Source of the DNA: Pseudomonadota bacterium
Lineage (GTDB): Bacteria; Pseudomonadota; Alphaproteobacteria; SHVZ01
NCBI GenBank assembly: GCA_016195085.1
Contig: JACQAG010000039.1
Location: 62,001-126,000, forward strand
Length of the DNA: 64,000 nucleotides
Direction: 5' to 3'
Positions 9,258 through 19,800 of the stretch are shown one piece after another (position 1 is the first letter of the stretch; every line of letters starts with the position of its first letter). The position numbers and the translations under genes were made by a program. Under the pieces are notes generated by a model, which worked only from the letters and a program-made list of their open reading frames with translations, did not search any database and was not told where the DNA came from.

Positions 9258-9610
9258 TGCTTCATCCTTCCATAGCTCGCGGCCAATAACTTGGTCAGTT
9301 GGCGGAAGTCGTTCCGGTCCTTCTGGCTCAGGTCGGCCTGCTCATTTTTCGCGTAGGCCGTGAGCGCAAATAGCGGAATTCCGCCGCCGCCGTAGAAATA
9401 GACCACCCGCGCGCCGCCGCGCTTGCCGCGCCCCTCCAGCCCCCATCGCAACTTCCGCACTCCGCCGGTCCCCTGGATGAGGTCTCCGGCCGTCGGATTG
9501 TGCGCCAGGTAATCCACCAGCAGCGCCCGTTCCACTTGGGTCATGAGCTTGCGCGTTGCCGACAGAAACTCCGGCGTTTCGACAATAGTGATCGGCGCGA
9601 CCCCAGACAT
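9254..9610 (-). CDS. RelE/HigB-family toxin
   Basis: 118-aa basic protein of the RelE/ParE superfamily (HigB2 type), predicted to be a ribosome-dependent mRNA interferase. The typical sequence is visible: TPEFLSATRKLMTQVER, then GTGGVRKLRWGLEGRGKRGG, the strand ARVVYFY and a C-terminal helical part with KNEQADLSQKDRNDFRQL. It forms a bicistron with the downstream HTH antitoxin. No gene was found in the 193 bp between it and mipZ. Confidence 0.88.
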   Translation of the reverse strand: MSGVAPITIVETPEFLSATRKLMTQVERALLVDYLAHNPTAGDLIQGTGGVRKLRWGLEGRGKRGGARVVYFYGGGGIPLFALTAYAKNEQADLSQKDRNDFRQLTKLLAASYGRMKQ

Positions 9611-9803
9611 GACCGAATGTAGTCCAATGGATCAGTCGCTACAAGGTCGGATCGGGTGGCGCATGCCCAGTCGGGGACCACTTGTCCGGGCCAAAGAAGG
9701 TTGGATTTTATTGCACGTGATCGGCAAGCCTATGCGGGACCGCTGCAGGTGAGCTTGCAGGCTCGCAGCCGCGCACGCACTGCCGCCAAGAGCGCCCCGG
9801 GTC

Positions 9804-10640
9804 TCAGCCGACCTCGGCCTCCGCCCCCTCGGAAAGCCGCGCCGGCAGCCTGAGGCCCGCCACCAGATTGCGCACTTCCTGGCGCGCGGCCAGGTGGGAG
9901 AGCTTGAGCGAGCCGAATCGCGGCCCCTGCAGATCGAGCAGCGTCAGGCCCTTCAGGAACAGCTCGCGGAAGATCACCCGCTCGCCGAAGCCGTCGAGCA
10001 GCCGGAAGCCGATGCGCTTGGCGAGCTTTTCCAGGATATCGACCATGTCGCGCTTGTTGCGGGCATCGAGATGGCTCAAGCGATTGCGCATGACGATCCA
10101 GTCGATCGAGCCGCGATCGCGCAAGGCCCGCTGCTTGCGGCAATCCCAGACCATCTCCGCATAGGTGCCCGGCCGCTGGATGGCCAGGCTCTCGCCGTCG
10201 ACATTGGCCAGCATGTCGAGGTCGAGGAAGCTGTCGTTGAGCGGCGTGATCAGGGTGTCGGCATGAGCATGGCCGAGCCGGCCGAGGAAGTTGTCGCTGC
10301 CCGGGCAGTCGATCACCACGAAATCATGCTCGCGCATGAGCCGGCCGAGCGCCGCCTCGAAGCGCGTGCGCTCATCCAGCGAGGCCTTGGCGAGATCGGA
10401 GGAATCGCCCCGTGCGATGGCGAGATGGGTCGGCAGCGGCAGCCCGCCCTCCTGCTGGGCGGCGCGGGCGGAGCGGTTGGCCAGATAGCGGGTCAAGGTG
10501 CCTTGGCGCGCATCGAGGTCGAGGCTGCCGACGCCGTGACCCTGGCGCAGCAGCGCCACGATCAGATGCATCGCGGTCGTCGATTTGCCCGACCCGCCCT
10601 TCTCGTTGCCGATGACGATGACGTGGGCCCGGCCCGTCAT
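9804..10640 (-). CDS. mipZ: Division-plane positioning ATPase MipZ
   Basis: 278-aa ParA/MinD-type P-loop ATPase. MipZ forms a gradient from the poles with ParB and inhibits FtsZ, placing the division site in alphaproteobacteria that lack MinCDE. The deviant Walker A loop GNEKGGSGKST is at residues 11-21, with the signature lysine at 14. DFVVIDCPGSDN is Walker B, and TPLNDSFLDLDML and the downstream VWDCRKQRALRD and RNRLSHLDARNK segments closely follow Caulobacter MipZ as I recall it. The ATG at 10640 follows a GAGGGGGG ribosome site; the longer frame to 10679 is less likely. Confidence 0.92.
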   Translation of the reverse strand: MTGRAHVIVIGNEKGGSGKSTTAMHLIVALLRQGHGVGSLDLDARQGTLTRYLANRSARAAQQEGGLPLPTHLAIARGDSSDLAKASLDERTRFEAALGRLMREHDFVVIDCPGSDNFLGRLGHAHADTLITPLNDSFLDLDMLANVDGESLAIQRPGTYAEMVWDCRKQRALRDRGSIDWIVMRNRLSHLDARNKRDMVDILEKLAKRIGFRLLDGFGERVIFRELFLKGLTLLDLQGPRFGSLKLSHLAARQEVRNLVAGLRLPARLSEGAEAEVG

Positions 10641-10697
10641 CCGAGCGCCCCCCTCTGAAGCCGAACCCGCACAAGGCAAAGCATAAGCGTCATCATA

Positions 10698-12752
10698 CTA
10701 TGCTGTCCGCAGCCAAACTGCCGTGTCGTGGAACACCGCACCCCCGTCCGGCAGGCCGGCATCGGCGCTGATGAGCGCATTGATCCCCAGCTTCTCCTCG
10801 AACGCATCGTCGGGCCAAATGCTTTCGACAACGACCACGCCTGGCTGCAGCCCGTCGAATACCCGGACATGCACCACGACCGAGGCCTGGTCGTTGCCGA
10901 GGCGGACCTTGCCGCCCTCCTTAAGACCGATCCGGCGGCAATCTTCGGGATGGACGAGAGCGGTCGGCCTGCCCTCGCGCTTGCGCGAGCCGGGGGTCTC
11001 GGTGAAGCTCGTATTGAGGAACTGCCTGGCGGGCGCCGTCACCAGCCGGAACGGCCGCTCGGCGGTCGCCTTGTCGATGTTGTCGAGATGGTCGGGCAGC
11101 GGCGGCATCGCCTTGAACTCAGCACCGATCGCCGCCCAATCCGGCGCGAAATGGAACTTCTTGTCCGGCGTCGGGAAGCCGTCGAGGAAATGCGCGGTCT
11201 CGAACGGCAAGGCGCGGTCGATCCAGCGCTGCTCCTTGACCGTCTCGGCATCGGGATAGCCCGACTGGCGCAGGGTCCAGTCGATGATCTCCCAAGCGCT
11301 CATGGCAAAGCCCGGATGCTCGGCGCCGAGGCGGCGGGCCAGGCCCTGCAGCACCTCGTGGTTCGAGCGCGCCTCGGCATAGGGCTCGATCACCTTGGGT
11401 GCCACCATTGCATGGGTGTGGCCGCCGCCCTGATAGAGATCGTCATGCTCGAGGAAGGTGGTGGCCGGCAGCACCAGATCGGCGAGCTTGGCGGTCTCGG
11501 TCATGAACTGCTCGTGCACCACCACGAACAGATCCTCGCGCCTGAACCCGGCCTTCACCTTGAGCGATTCCGGCGCCACGGTGGCCGGATTGGTGTTCTG
11601 GATCAGCATGGCCTTGACCGGCGGACCGCCGGCGAGCGCCTCCGGCTCGCCCGCCAAGACCGGGCCGATGCGGCTCATGTCGAGCTCGCGCACGCCGGGA
11701 TCGAGGCGGTCGAGCCCCTCGATCATGGTCTTGTTCCAGCCATAGAGGGCGGAATTGGAGTAGAGCGCGCCCCCGCCCGGGTAGGCCCAGGCGCCGGTCA
11801 CGGCAGGAAGACAGGAGGCGGCGTGCACCTGTGCCGCCCCGTTGCGCGAGCGCGAGAAGCCGTAGCCGATGCGCAGAAAGCTGCGTTTGGTGGCGCCGTA
11901 CAAACGGGCGAACGCCAGGATCTCGGCCACCGCGAGCCCGGTGATGGATGACGCCCATTCCGGGGTGCGCTCCGCCAGATGCGCCTCCAGCGCCGGCGAG
12001 GCGTCGGTGTACCGGGCGAGATAGGCCTTATCGGCGAAGCCTTCCTTGTAGAGGACATGCATGACCGCGGCGGCCAAAGCGCCGTCGGTCCCCGGCCTCG
12101 GCTTCAGATGCATGTCCGCCACCGCCGCCGTCGCGGTGCGGTAGGGGTCGACGACGACAAACTTCGCCTGGCGCTCGCGGCGCGCCCGGGTCACATGGGT
12201 CATCACATTGACCTGGGTCGCGACCGGGTTGCCGCCCCACATGACGATAAGATCGCTCTCCGCCATCTCGCGCGGATCGAGCCCGCGCTTGGCGCCGTAG
12301 CCGGCAACCCAGCCGGAATCGCAGAGCGTGTTGCAGATCGTCGTCTTCTGCCGGGAGTAGCCCATGACGTGGCGGAGCCGGTTGATGCCGTCGCGCATCA
12401 CCAGGCCCATGGTGCCGGCATAGTAATAGGGCCATACGGATTCCGCCCCGTGCCGGCGCGCCGCCTCGGCGAAGCGCTCGGCGGCAAGGTCGAGGGCATC
12501 CTCCCAGCCGATCTCCCGCCAGGATCCCTCGCCTTTGGCGCCTTGGCGCAGCAACGGCTTGGCCAGCCGGTCGGGATGGTGCACGCGCTCGGCATAGCGG
12601 GCCGTCTTGGCGCAGATCACCCCGGCGGTGTAGCTGTTGGCCGCGGCGCCGTGTACACGTCCGATTGTATGAGTGTCGATTCGCTCTACTTCAAGTAGGC
12701 AAGTGCTCGGGCAATCATGCGGACAGACCGAGGGAACGATATCGAGAGGCAT
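10698..12752 (-). CDS. Molybdopterin-dependent oxidoreductase (DMSO reductase family)
   Basis: 684-aa catalytic subunit with an N-terminal [4Fe-4S] site: Cys10, Cys14, Cys18 (SVCPHDCPSTC) and Cys47 (GVICAKTARY), then the molybdopterin domains (KPLLRQGAKGEGSWREIGWEDAL; WGGNPVATQVNVMTH) and a C-terminal dinucleotide-binding domain (LVTAPARQFLNTSF; ALVHPEDCRRIGLKEGGKV). There is no twin-arginine signal, so it is cytoplasmic. No electron-transfer or membrane subunit lies next to it. The family covers formate, polysulfide, nitrate and many uncharacterised enzymes; the substrate cannot be assigned. Confidence 0.87.
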   Translation of the reverse strand: MPLDIVPSVCPHDCPSTCLLEVERIDTHTIGRVHGAAANSYTAGVICAKTARYAERVHHPDRLAKPLLRQGAKGEGSWREIGWEDALDLAAERFAEAARRHGAESVWPYYYAGTMGLVMRDGINRLRHVMGYSRQKTTICNTLCDSGWVAGYGAKRGLDPREMAESDLIVMWGGNPVATQVNVMTHVTRARRERQAKFVVVDPYRTATAAVADMHLKPRPGTDGALAAAVMHVLYKEGFADKAYLARYTDASPALEAHLAERTPEWASSITGLAVAEILAFARLYGATKRSFLRIGYGFSRSRNGAAQVHAASCLPAVTGAWAYPGGGALYSNSALYGWNKTMIEGLDRLDPGVRELDMSRIGPVLAGEPEALAGGPPVKAMLIQNTNPATVAPESLKVKAGFRREDLFVVVHEQFMTETAKLADLVLPATTFLEHDDLYQGGGHTHAMVAPKVIEPYAEARSNHEVLQGLARRLGAEHPGFAMSAWEIIDWTLRQSGYPDAETVKEQRWIDRALPFETAHFLDGFPTPDKKFHFAPDWAAIGAEFKAMPPLPDHLDNIDKATAERPFRLVTAPARQFLNTSFTETPGSRKREGRPTALVHPEDCRRIGLKEGGKVRLGNDQASVVVHVRVFDGLQPGVVVVESIWPDDAFEEKLGINALISADAGLPDGGAVFHDTAVWLRTA

Positions 12753-12949
12753 GGGACCGGCCAGGCGCGAAGCTTAACCTTCAAGCTAGACGATGCCGCC
12801 CGCCCACGCAATCAGCGGAGGCCAATCCCGCAAGGGTCATTGAGCTGGCGACCCCATTGACGGGCGCTGTCCCAGCCCCGGTCGCTCCGAGGGGGGAGCG
12901 GGGCCAGCCTTGACCCCGCGCGTTGCGCCACACCACACTCGGGCCCGCG

Positions 12950-14086
12950 ATGGTGGAACGCGTGGATTGTGTGGTGGTCGGTGCGGGGGTGGTCGGTCTT
13001 GCCGTCGCCCGTGCCATGGCGCTTGCCGGCCGCGAGGTGATCGTGCTGGAGGCCGCGGACGGCATCGGCACCGAGACCTCCAGCCGCAATTCCGAAGTGA
13101 TCCATGCCGGCATCTACTACCCGACCGGCAGCTTGAAAGCGCGCTTCTGCATTGCCGGCCGCAAGGCCCTCTACGCCTATTGCGCCGAGCGCGGCATTGC
13201 CCATCGGCGGGCGACCAAGCTCATCGTCGCCACCGAAGCGGCGGAGCGCGCCGGCATCGAGACGCTGCGCGCCCAGGCCGCCGCCAATGGCTGCGAGGAT
13301 TTGCGTTGGCTCAGCGCCTCCGAGGCGAAGGCGCTGGAGCCCGAGCTCGCCTGCATCGGCGCCGTGCTCTCGCCCTCGACCGGCCTCATCGACAGCCATG
13401 CCTTCATGCTGGCGCTCCAGGGCGATGCCGAAGACCGCGGCGCCATGATCGCCTTCAAGAGCCCGCTCGAAGGCGGACGCTGCCAGGAGGACGGGATCCT
13501 GATCGAGGTCGGCGGCGCCGAGAAGATGCGCCTCCAATGCCGCACCCTCATCAACTCCGCCGGCCTTGGCGCCCAGGACGTGGCGCGGCGGCTCCGCAGG
13601 CTGCCCACCCAATCGGTGCCGCCCGCCTTCTATGCCAAGGGCAACTACTTCGTGCTCTCCGGCTCGAAGCCGCCCTTCTCGCGGCTGATCTACCCGGCAC
13701 CCGTGCAGGCCGGTCTCGGCATCCATGTCACCATCGATCTTGCCGGGCAGATCCGCTTCGGCCCGGACGTGGAGTGGATCGACCGGCTCGACTATGACGT
13801 CGACCCTGCCCGCGCCGATGCCTTCTATGCCGCGATACGCCGCTATTGGCCGGGCCTTCCCGACGGCACGCTCAAGCCGGGCTATTCCGGCATCCGCCCG
13901 AAGCTGCAGCAGCGGGGAGAGCCGGCGCAGGATTTCCTGGTGCAGGGCCCGGCCGAGCACGGCGTTCCCGGGCTTGCCAATCTCTACGGCATCGAGTCGC
14001 CCGGCCTGACCGCCGCCCTGGCGATCGCCGATCACGTCGTCGAGATCTTGGGCCAGCCGAAGCCGGCGCTGACGAGGGCCGCGTGA
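12950..14086 (+). CDS. FAD-dependent oxidoreductase, L-2-hydroxyglutarate oxidase-like
   Basis: 378-aa member of the DAO (glycine oxidase/LhgO) superfamily. The FAD-binding motif GAGVVGLAVARAMA is at residues 11-24, with VIVLEAADGIGTETSSRNSEVIHAGIYY, the SRNSEVIHAGIYY stretch being characteristic of LhgO-like enzymes. The C-terminal part (YSGIRPKLQ, GIESPGLTAALAIADHV) closes the FAD site. Its stop overlaps the GTG start of the aminotransferase by 4 nt. The likely reaction is oxidation of a 2-hydroxy or 2-amino acid; the exact substrate is open. Confidence 0.83.
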   Translation: MVERVDCVVVGAGVVGLAVARAMALAGREVIVLEAADGIGTETSSRNSEVIHAGIYYPTGSLKARFCIAGRKALYAYCAERGIAHRRATKLIVATEAAERAGIETLRAQAAANGCEDLRWLSASEAKALEPELACIGAVLSPSTGLIDSHAFMLALQGDAEDRGAMIAFKSPLEGGRCQEDGILIEVGGAEKMRLQCRTLINSAGLGAQDVARRLRRLPTQSVPPAFYAKGNYFVLSGSKPPFSRLIYPAPVQAGLGIHVTIDLAGQIRFGPDVEWIDRLDYDVDPARADAFYAAIRRYWPGLPDGTLKPGYSGIRPKLQQRGEPAQDFLVQGPAEHGVPGLANLYGIESPGLTAALAIADHVVEILGQPKPALTRAA

Positions 14087-15255
14087 GCTATCGCCTGAGC
14101 GGCCTCTTGGCCCGGGTGGCGGCACCGCCGATCCCGGAAGCCCGACGCTGGCTTGCACCCGATCGCCACGGTCCCGACCGGCCGCTCATCGATCTCAGCC
14201 AAGCGGTGCCGGGATATCCCCCACCCAAGGAGCTGACCCGGCATCTGGCCCTGCGCCTGGATGATCCCCAGACCCAGCGCTACACCGATATCGAAGGCTT
14301 GCCGGCGCTGCGCCTGGCGCTGGCACGCCACATGAGCCAATGCTACGGGGCCCGGGTCGCAGCACAGCAGGTCTGCATTACGGCGGGCTGCAACCAGGCC
14401 TTTTGCCTGGCGCTGATGGCGCTGGCCGAGCCCGGCGAGAACGTGCTGCTGCCGGTGCCCTATTACTTCAATCACCAGATGTGGCTCGACATGCTGGGCA
14501 TCGGCACGGTCCACCTGCCGTTCCGCCCGGAGCATGGCGGGGTGCCCGATGCGGCCGAGGCGGCGCGGCGGATCACGCCCAAGACCCGCGCCATCGTGCT
14601 GGTCTCGCCCAACAACCCGACGGGTGCGGTCTATCCCCCGGACGCGCTGGCCGCCTTCTACAGCCTGGCCAAGCAGCGCAACTTGGCACTGGTGATCGAC
14701 GAGACCTACAAGGACTTCCTGCCCGGCGACGATAAGCCGCACCGGCTGTTTGAGGATCCGAAATGGTCCGACACGCTGGTGCAGCTCTACAGCTTCTCCA
14801 AGGTCTATTGCCTGACCGGCTACCGGGTGGGCTCGGTCATCGCCGGCGGTCGGCTCCTGGCCGAGATCGCCAAGGCGATGGACTGTGTCGCCATCTGCGC
14901 GCCCCATATCGGCCAGGAAGCGGCCCTCTACGGTCTGGGTCGGCTGGAGGCGTGGCGGCGCGCCAATACCGGCCTCATGCGCGAACGCGCCCAAGCGCTC
15001 GCGCAGAGCTTCGAGGGCGCCAACCATGGCTATCGCCTGGTCTCGCTGGGGGCATATTTCGCCTATCTTCAGCACCCGTTCGAGGGCACGCCGGCGATCG
15101 ATGTGGCCAAGCGCCTGGCGGGCGAGCAGAACCTGCTCTCGCTTCCCGGCAGCATGTTCGGGCCGGAGCAGGAGCGCTATCTGCGCTTCGCCTTCGCCAA
15201 TGTGCCGGCGGAAGCCATGGGCCACGTGCGAAAGCGCCTGGAGGCGAGCCTCTGA
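14083..15255 (+). CDS. Class I/II pyridoxal-phosphate aminotransferase
   Basis: 390-aa fold type I aminotransferase. The PLP-binding Lys240 lies in YSFSKVYCLTGYRVG, Asp206 and Tyr209 in VIDETYKDF pair with the cofactor ring, and SPNNPTG (175-181) binds it. Catalysis transfers an amino group to a 2-oxo acid, commonly 2-oxoglutarate or pyruvate. The GTG start overlaps the stop of the FAD oxidoreductase, so the two probably work on one substrate, for example transamination followed by oxidation. Longer frames to 13846 lie inside the upstream gene. Confidence 0.88.
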   Translation: MSYRLSGLLARVAAPPIPEARRWLAPDRHGPDRPLIDLSQAVPGYPPPKELTRHLALRLDDPQTQRYTDIEGLPALRLALARHMSQCYGARVAAQQVCITAGCNQAFCLALMALAEPGENVLLPVPYYFNHQMWLDMLGIGTVHLPFRPEHGGVPDAAEAARRITPKTRAIVLVSPNNPTGAVYPPDALAAFYSLAKQRNLALVIDETYKDFLPGDDKPHRLFEDPKWSDTLVQLYSFSKVYCLTGYRVGSVIAGGRLLAEIAKAMDCVAICAPHIGQEAALYGLGRLEAWRRANTGLMRERAQALAQSFEGANHGYRLVSLGAYFAYLQHPFEGTPAIDVAKRLAGEQNLLSLPGSMFGPEQERYLRFAFANVPAEAMGHVRKRLEASL

Positions 15256-15296
15256 GGACAATGCCAACACCGGCTCGGCTCGGTTATGCTTGATCC

Positions 15297-18200
15297 ATGG
15301 CAAGTCGCCTCAAGCCTGAACCCCTGAATCTCGACCGCCTGTTCCACCCGGCGGTGGCCGCGTGGTTCGAGGCGCGCTTCCCGGCGCCAACGCTGGCGCA
15401 GGAAGCGGCATGGCCGGAGATCGAGGCCGGCCGCCATGCCCTCATCGCCGCCCCCACCGGGTCCGGCAAGACCCTTGCCGCTTTTCTCGCCGCCATCGAC
15501 GGCTTGGTGAAGCAGGGACTGGCGGGCGGCCTCAGGGACGCAACCGAGATCGTCTACGTCTCGCCGTTGAAGGCGCTGTCGAACGACGTCGAGCGCAATT
15601 TGGAAGCGCCGCTGGCCGGCATTCGCGAGAACCTGCGAGCCCGGGGCTTGCCCGATGTCGAGATCCGCACCTGGGTGCGCACCGGCGACACGCCGGCCGC
15701 CGAGCGCACACGGATGCTGAAGCGGCCGCCTCATATCCTCGTCACCACACCGGAGTCGCTCTACATCCTGCTCGGCTCCAAGTCCGGCCGCGCCATGCTG
15801 GCGACGGCGCGGACCGTCATCGTCGACGAGATCCACGCAATCGCACCGAACAAGCGCGGCCAGCATTTGGCCTTGTCGCTGGAACGCCTGCAGGCGCTGG
15901 CCGGCGGGCGGCTGCAGCGCATCGGCCTGTCGGCGACGCAGAAGCCGATCGAAGCGATCGCCCGCTTCCTCTTGGGCGCGGGTCCCGAGAGCGCTCAATG
16001 CCGGATCATCGACACCGGCCATCGCCGCGCCCGTGACCTCGCGATCGAGGTTCCAGGATCGCCCCTGGAAGCGGTCATGTCCGCCGAGGTCTGGGAGCAG
16101 ATCTACGAGCAATTGGCCCGGCTTATCGAGGCGCACCGCACCACGCTCATCTTCGTCAACACCAGGCGCATGGCCGAGCGGGTAACGCGGCAGCTCTCCG
16201 AGCGCTTGGGCGAAGAGCACGTGACCGCCCATCACGGCAGCCTCGCCAAGGAGCAGCGGCTCGACGCCGAGCAGCGGCTGAAGGCGGGCAAACTCAAGGC
16301 TCTCGTCGCCACCGCCTCCCTCGAGCTCGGCATCGACATCGGCGAGGTGGATCTCGTCTGCCAGCTGGGCTCGCCCCGATCGATCGCCAGCTTCCTGCAG
16401 CGCGTCGGCCGCTCGGGCCATGCCGTCGACGGCACGCCCAAGGGCAGGCTGTTCCCGCTGTCGCGCGACGAGCTGGTGGAATCGGCCGCCCTCATCGACG
16501 CCGTCAGGCGAGGCGAGCTCGACCGTCTCGCCATCCCGGAATTGGCCCTCGACGTGCTGGCCCAGCAGATCGCCGCCGAGGTGGCGACCAGGGAATGGAG
16601 CGAGGACGGGCTCTTCGCCCTGGTCCGCCGTGCCTGGCCGTACCGTTCCTTGACCCGCGACGACTTCGACGCCGTGGTGGCGATGCTGGCCCAAGGCTTC
16701 GCCACCAGACGCGGTCGGCGCGGCGCCTTGATCCATCACGATGCGGTCAACCACATGCTGCGCGGCCGGCGCGGCACGCAGCTGACGGCACTCACCTCGG
16801 GCGGCACCATTCCCGACACCGCCGACTATCAGGTCCTGCTCGAGCCGGAGAACCACGTCATCGGCAGCGTGCATGAGGATTTCGCGGTCGAGAGCATGGC
16901 CGGCGACATCTTCCAGCTCGGCAACAACTCCTACCGCATCCTCCGCGTCGAGCGCGGCACGGTGCGCGTCGCCGATGCCCGGGGCATGCCGCCGACGATT
17001 CCGTTCTGGCTGGGCGAGGCGCCGGGCCGCAGCGACGAGCTGTCCGAGGCGGTGTCGCGCTTGCGGAGAGAAATCGAAGTGCGCCTGCAAGACGACGCCT
17101 CCGGCGCCAGCGCCGAGGAATGGCTCACCCTCGGCGTCGGCATCGCCAAGCCGGCGGCCGAGCAGCTCGTCGCCTATCTGGCCTCGGCCCGGGCGGCACT
17201 CGGCTGCCTGCCGACGCTGGAGACCGTGGTGTTCGAGCGCTTCTTCGACGAGGCCGGCGGCATGCAGCTGGTGGTGCATTCGCCCTATGGCAGCCGCGTC
17301 AATCGCGCCTGGGGCCTGGCCTTGCGCAAGCGCATGTGCCGCCGGTTCAACTTCGAGCTGCAAGCGGCCGCGACCGAGGACAACATCGTGCTCTCGCTCG
17401 GGCCCGCGCATGCTTGCGAGCTCGAGGAGGTGCCGCGCTATCTGCATTCCAACAGCATCGAGCCCTTGTTGACCCAGGCCTTGCTCGATGCGCCGATGTT
17501 TCCCACGCGCTGGCGCTGGGTCGCCGGCGTGGCCTTGGCGCTGCCGCGCTTCCGCGGCGGCAAGAAGGTGCCCCCGCAGATCGCGCGGATGGAGGCCGAA
17601 GACCTCGTCGGCACGATCTTCCCCGACCAGCTCGCTTGTGCGGAGAATCTCGTGGGCGAACGCGAGATCCCGAACCACCCCTTGGTGCGCCAGGCGATCG
17701 CCGACTGCCTCGGGGATGCCATGGATCTGGAGGGCCTGAGGCGGCTGCTGCTGGGGTTCGAGTCCGGCAGGATTCAAGCGGTCACCCGCGATCTGACCGA
17801 GCCCTCACCGCTCGCCGCCGAAGTCCTGTCGGCCAGGCCCTATGCCTTTCTCGATGACGCGCCTCTGGAGGAGCGCCGGACCCAGGCGGTGATGAGCCGC
17901 CGCTGGCTGGATCCGGAATCCGCCGCGGATATCGGCCGACTCGACCCGGAGGCGATCCAGCGCGTGCGCGAGGAAGCCTGGCCCGATGCGAGCACTGCCG
18001 ACGAGCTGCATGACGCGATGGTCTGGCTGGGCTTCCTCACCGAAACGGAAGCCCAGCGCGGGACCGGCTGGCATGGATACCTCGCCGCGCTCGAGGGCCA
18101 AGGGCGGGTGACGCGGATCCGAACGCCGAAGGTTCAGCTCTGGATCACCGCCGAGCGCCTACCGCAATTCCAGGCGCTGTTTCCCACCGGCCGGCTGGAA

Positions 18201-19652
18201 CCGCCGATCGCCGCACCCGATGCCTATCGCGACCGCAACTGGTCGGAAGATGTGGCGCTGATCGAGATCCTGCGCGGCCGGCTCGAGGGAGAAGGGCCAA
18301 CGACCCAAGCCGGGCTCGCAGCCGCCCTTGGGCTGGAACCTGAGGAGATCGCTCCAGCGCTCGCCCAGATCCAGGCCGAAGGCTTCGCCCTCAAAGGGCG
18401 CTTCACCCAGGATGCGAATGGCGAGGAATGGTGCGAGCGCCGTCTCCTGGCCCGCATTCACGGCTACACGGTGAAGCGCTTGCGCGCCGAGATCGAGCCG
18501 GTGGCCGCCCGGGACTTCCTGCGCTTCCTCTTCGGTTGGCAACGGGTGGCGCCGGATCAGCGCATGGCCGGAGCGGATACGATCGAGGCGATCCTGGGCC
18601 AGCTCGAAGGCTTCGAAGCGCCGGCAGGCGCCTGGGAGACCGAGATCCTGCCGGCGCGCATCGCCGGCTACGAGCCGGCCTGGCTCGACGATCAGTGCTT
18701 GGCCGGGCGCATCGCCTGGGCCCGGCTCCGGCCGCGCAACCCGCGCGCCAATTTGGGCCAGCGCGCCGCCGGTCCGGTGCGCTCGACGCCGATCACCTTC
18801 CTGGCGCGCCGCCGGGCGCCGCTCTGGGCCTCCCTCAGCGCCAGCCTCGACGCGGTTCCCGGAATCCGCGCAACTAAGATCCTCGACTGCATCAAACAGC
18901 GGGGTGCCTCCTTCTTCGATGAGCTGGTCGAGGCGAGCGGTCTCCTGCGCCCCGAGGTCGAGGAGGCGTTGGCGGAGCTGGTGGCGCTCGGTCTCGTCAG
19001 CTCCGACAGCTTCGCCGGCTTGCGGGCGCTGCTGGTGCCCTCGGACAAGCGACGCTCGCACGCCCATGGCGGGCGTCGCCGTGGCAGCGTGCTGTTCGCC
19101 ATGGAAGATGCCGGACGCTGGGCGCAGGCACGCCGGCCGCCGGCAAGCGAGCCGGAAAAGCCGATCGACGCCGAGGCGGTCGAGCATTTGGCGCGCACGC
19201 TGCTGCGCCGCTACGGCGTGGTGTTCTGGCGCCTCCTCGAACGCGAGGCGGACTGGCTGCCGCCCTGGCGGGACCTGCTCCGGGTCTACCGCCGGCTGGA
19301 AGCCCGCGGCGAGATCCGCGGCGGCCGGTTCGTCGCCGGCTTTTCCGGCGAGCAATATGCCTTGCCGGAAGCCATCGGCATGCTGCGCGAGGTCCGGCGC
19401 AAACCGGATTCCGGCACCCTCATCTCGCTTTCCGGCGCCGATCCCTTGAACTTCGTCGGCATTCTCACGCCGGGTCCGAAGCTGGCGGCGCTGACCGGCC
19501 ACCGTCTCGCCTATCTGGATGGCATCCCGGTGGCGCTTTTCGCCGGCGGCGCGGTCGAGTTCCTGGAGACCCTCGATGCCGCTGGCCAGTGGCAGGTGCG
19601 GAAGGCGCTGCTGCGCGGCGCCGTGCCGGCGTCCCTCGTCGACCTTTCCTGA
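15297..19652 (+). CDS. lhr: Lhr-type ATP-dependent helicase (full length)
   Basis: 1451-aa superfamily 2 helicase. The core has Walker A APTGSGKT (52-59), motif II DEIH (177-180), motif III LSATQKP, and the C-terminal RecA module with [17 protein letters not shown] and QRVGRSGHA (motif VI). The Lhr-specific winged-helix and beta-barrel domains follow, then a long C-terminal domain (about residues 900-1451), as in the full-length bacterial Lhr rather than the short Lhr-Core. Such enzymes unwind RNA:DNA hybrids and act in DNA repair. It stands 41 bp after the aminotransferase gene, on the same strand. No nuclease gene is adjacent. Confidence 0.93.
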   Translation: MASRLKPEPLNLDRLFHPAVAAWFEARFPAPTLAQEAAWPEIEAGRHALIAAPTGSGKTLAAFLAAIDGLVKQGLAGGLRDATEIVYVSPLKALSNDVERNLEAPLAGIRENLRARGLPDVEIRTWVRTGDTPAAERTRMLKRPPHILVTTPESLYILLGSKSGRAMLATARTVIVDEIHAIAPNKRGQHLALSLERLQALAGGRLQRIGLSATQKPIEAIARFLLGAGPESAQCRIIDTGHRRARDLAIEVPGSPLEAVMSAEVWEQIYEQLARLIEAHRTTLIFVNTRRMAERVTRQLSERLGEEHVTAHHGSLAKEQRLDAEQRLKAGKLKALVATASLELGIDIGEVDLVCQLGSPRSIASFLQRVGRSGHAVDGTPKGRLFPLSRDELVESAALIDAVRRGELDRLAIPELALDVLAQQIAAEVATREWSEDGLFALVRRAWPYRSLTRDDFDAVVAMLAQGFATRRGRRGALIHHDAVNHMLRGRRGTQLTALTSGGTIPDTADYQVLLEPENHVIGSVHEDFAVESMAGDIFQLGNNSYRILRVERGTVRVADARGMPPTIPFWLGEAPGRSDELSEAVSRLRREIEVRLQDDASGASAEEWLTLGVGIAKPAAEQLVAYLASARAALGCLPTLETVVFERFFDEAGGMQLVVHSPYGSRVNRAWGLALRKRMCRRFNFELQAAATEDNIVLSLGPAHACELEEVPRYLHSNSIEPLLTQALLDAPMFPTRWRWVAGVALALPRFRGGKKVPPQIARMEAEDLVGTIFPDQLACAENLVGEREIPNHPLVRQAIADCLGDAMDLEGLRRLLLGFESGRIQAVTRDLTEPSPLAAEVLSARPYAFLDDAPLEERRTQAVMSRRWLDPESAADIGRLDPEAIQRVREEAWPDASTADELHDAMVWLGFLTETEAQRGTGWHGYLAALEGQGRVTRIRTPKVQLWITAERLPQFQALFPTGRLEPPIAAPDAYRDRNWSEDVALIEILRGRLEGEGPTTQAGLAAALGLEPEEIAPALAQIQAEGFALKGRFTQDANGEEWCERRLLARIHGYTVKRLRAEIEPVAARDFLRFLFGWQRVAPDQRMAGADTIEAILGQLEGFEAPAGAWETEILPARIAGYEPAWLDDQCLAGRIAWARLRPRNPRANLGQRAAGPVRSTPITFLARRRAPLWASLSASLDAVPGIRATKILDCIKQRGASFFDELVEASGLLRPEVEEALAELVALGLVSSDSFAGLRALLVPSDKRRSHAHGGRRRGSVLFAMEDAGRWAQARRPPASEPEKPIDAEAVEHLARTLLRRYGVVFWRLLEREADWLPPWRDLLRVYRRLEARGEIRGGRFVAGFSGEQYALPEAIGMLREVRRKPDSGTLISLSGADPLNFVGILTPGPKLAALTGHRLAYLDGIPVALFAGGAVEFLETLDAAGQWQVRKALLRGAVPASLVDLS

Positions 19653-19800
19653 CGGTGCGCATCGGAGCCGCGGCGCCGCCAAGTGACAGGCGTGAGGCGA
19701 CCGTCCCGACAAGCCGAAAAAACTAAGGACGGTTAACGATAAATTTATCTCGAACCTCTACCTTTCCTCGCGTCGGACCTGGTGTAGATGAGAGATTCGC

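Noticed and set aside
15177-17777. 866-codon minus-strand frame opposite lhr
   Set aside because: Sequence is low-complexity (Gly/Arg/His-rich) with no motifs, while the opposite strand encodes a complete helicase.
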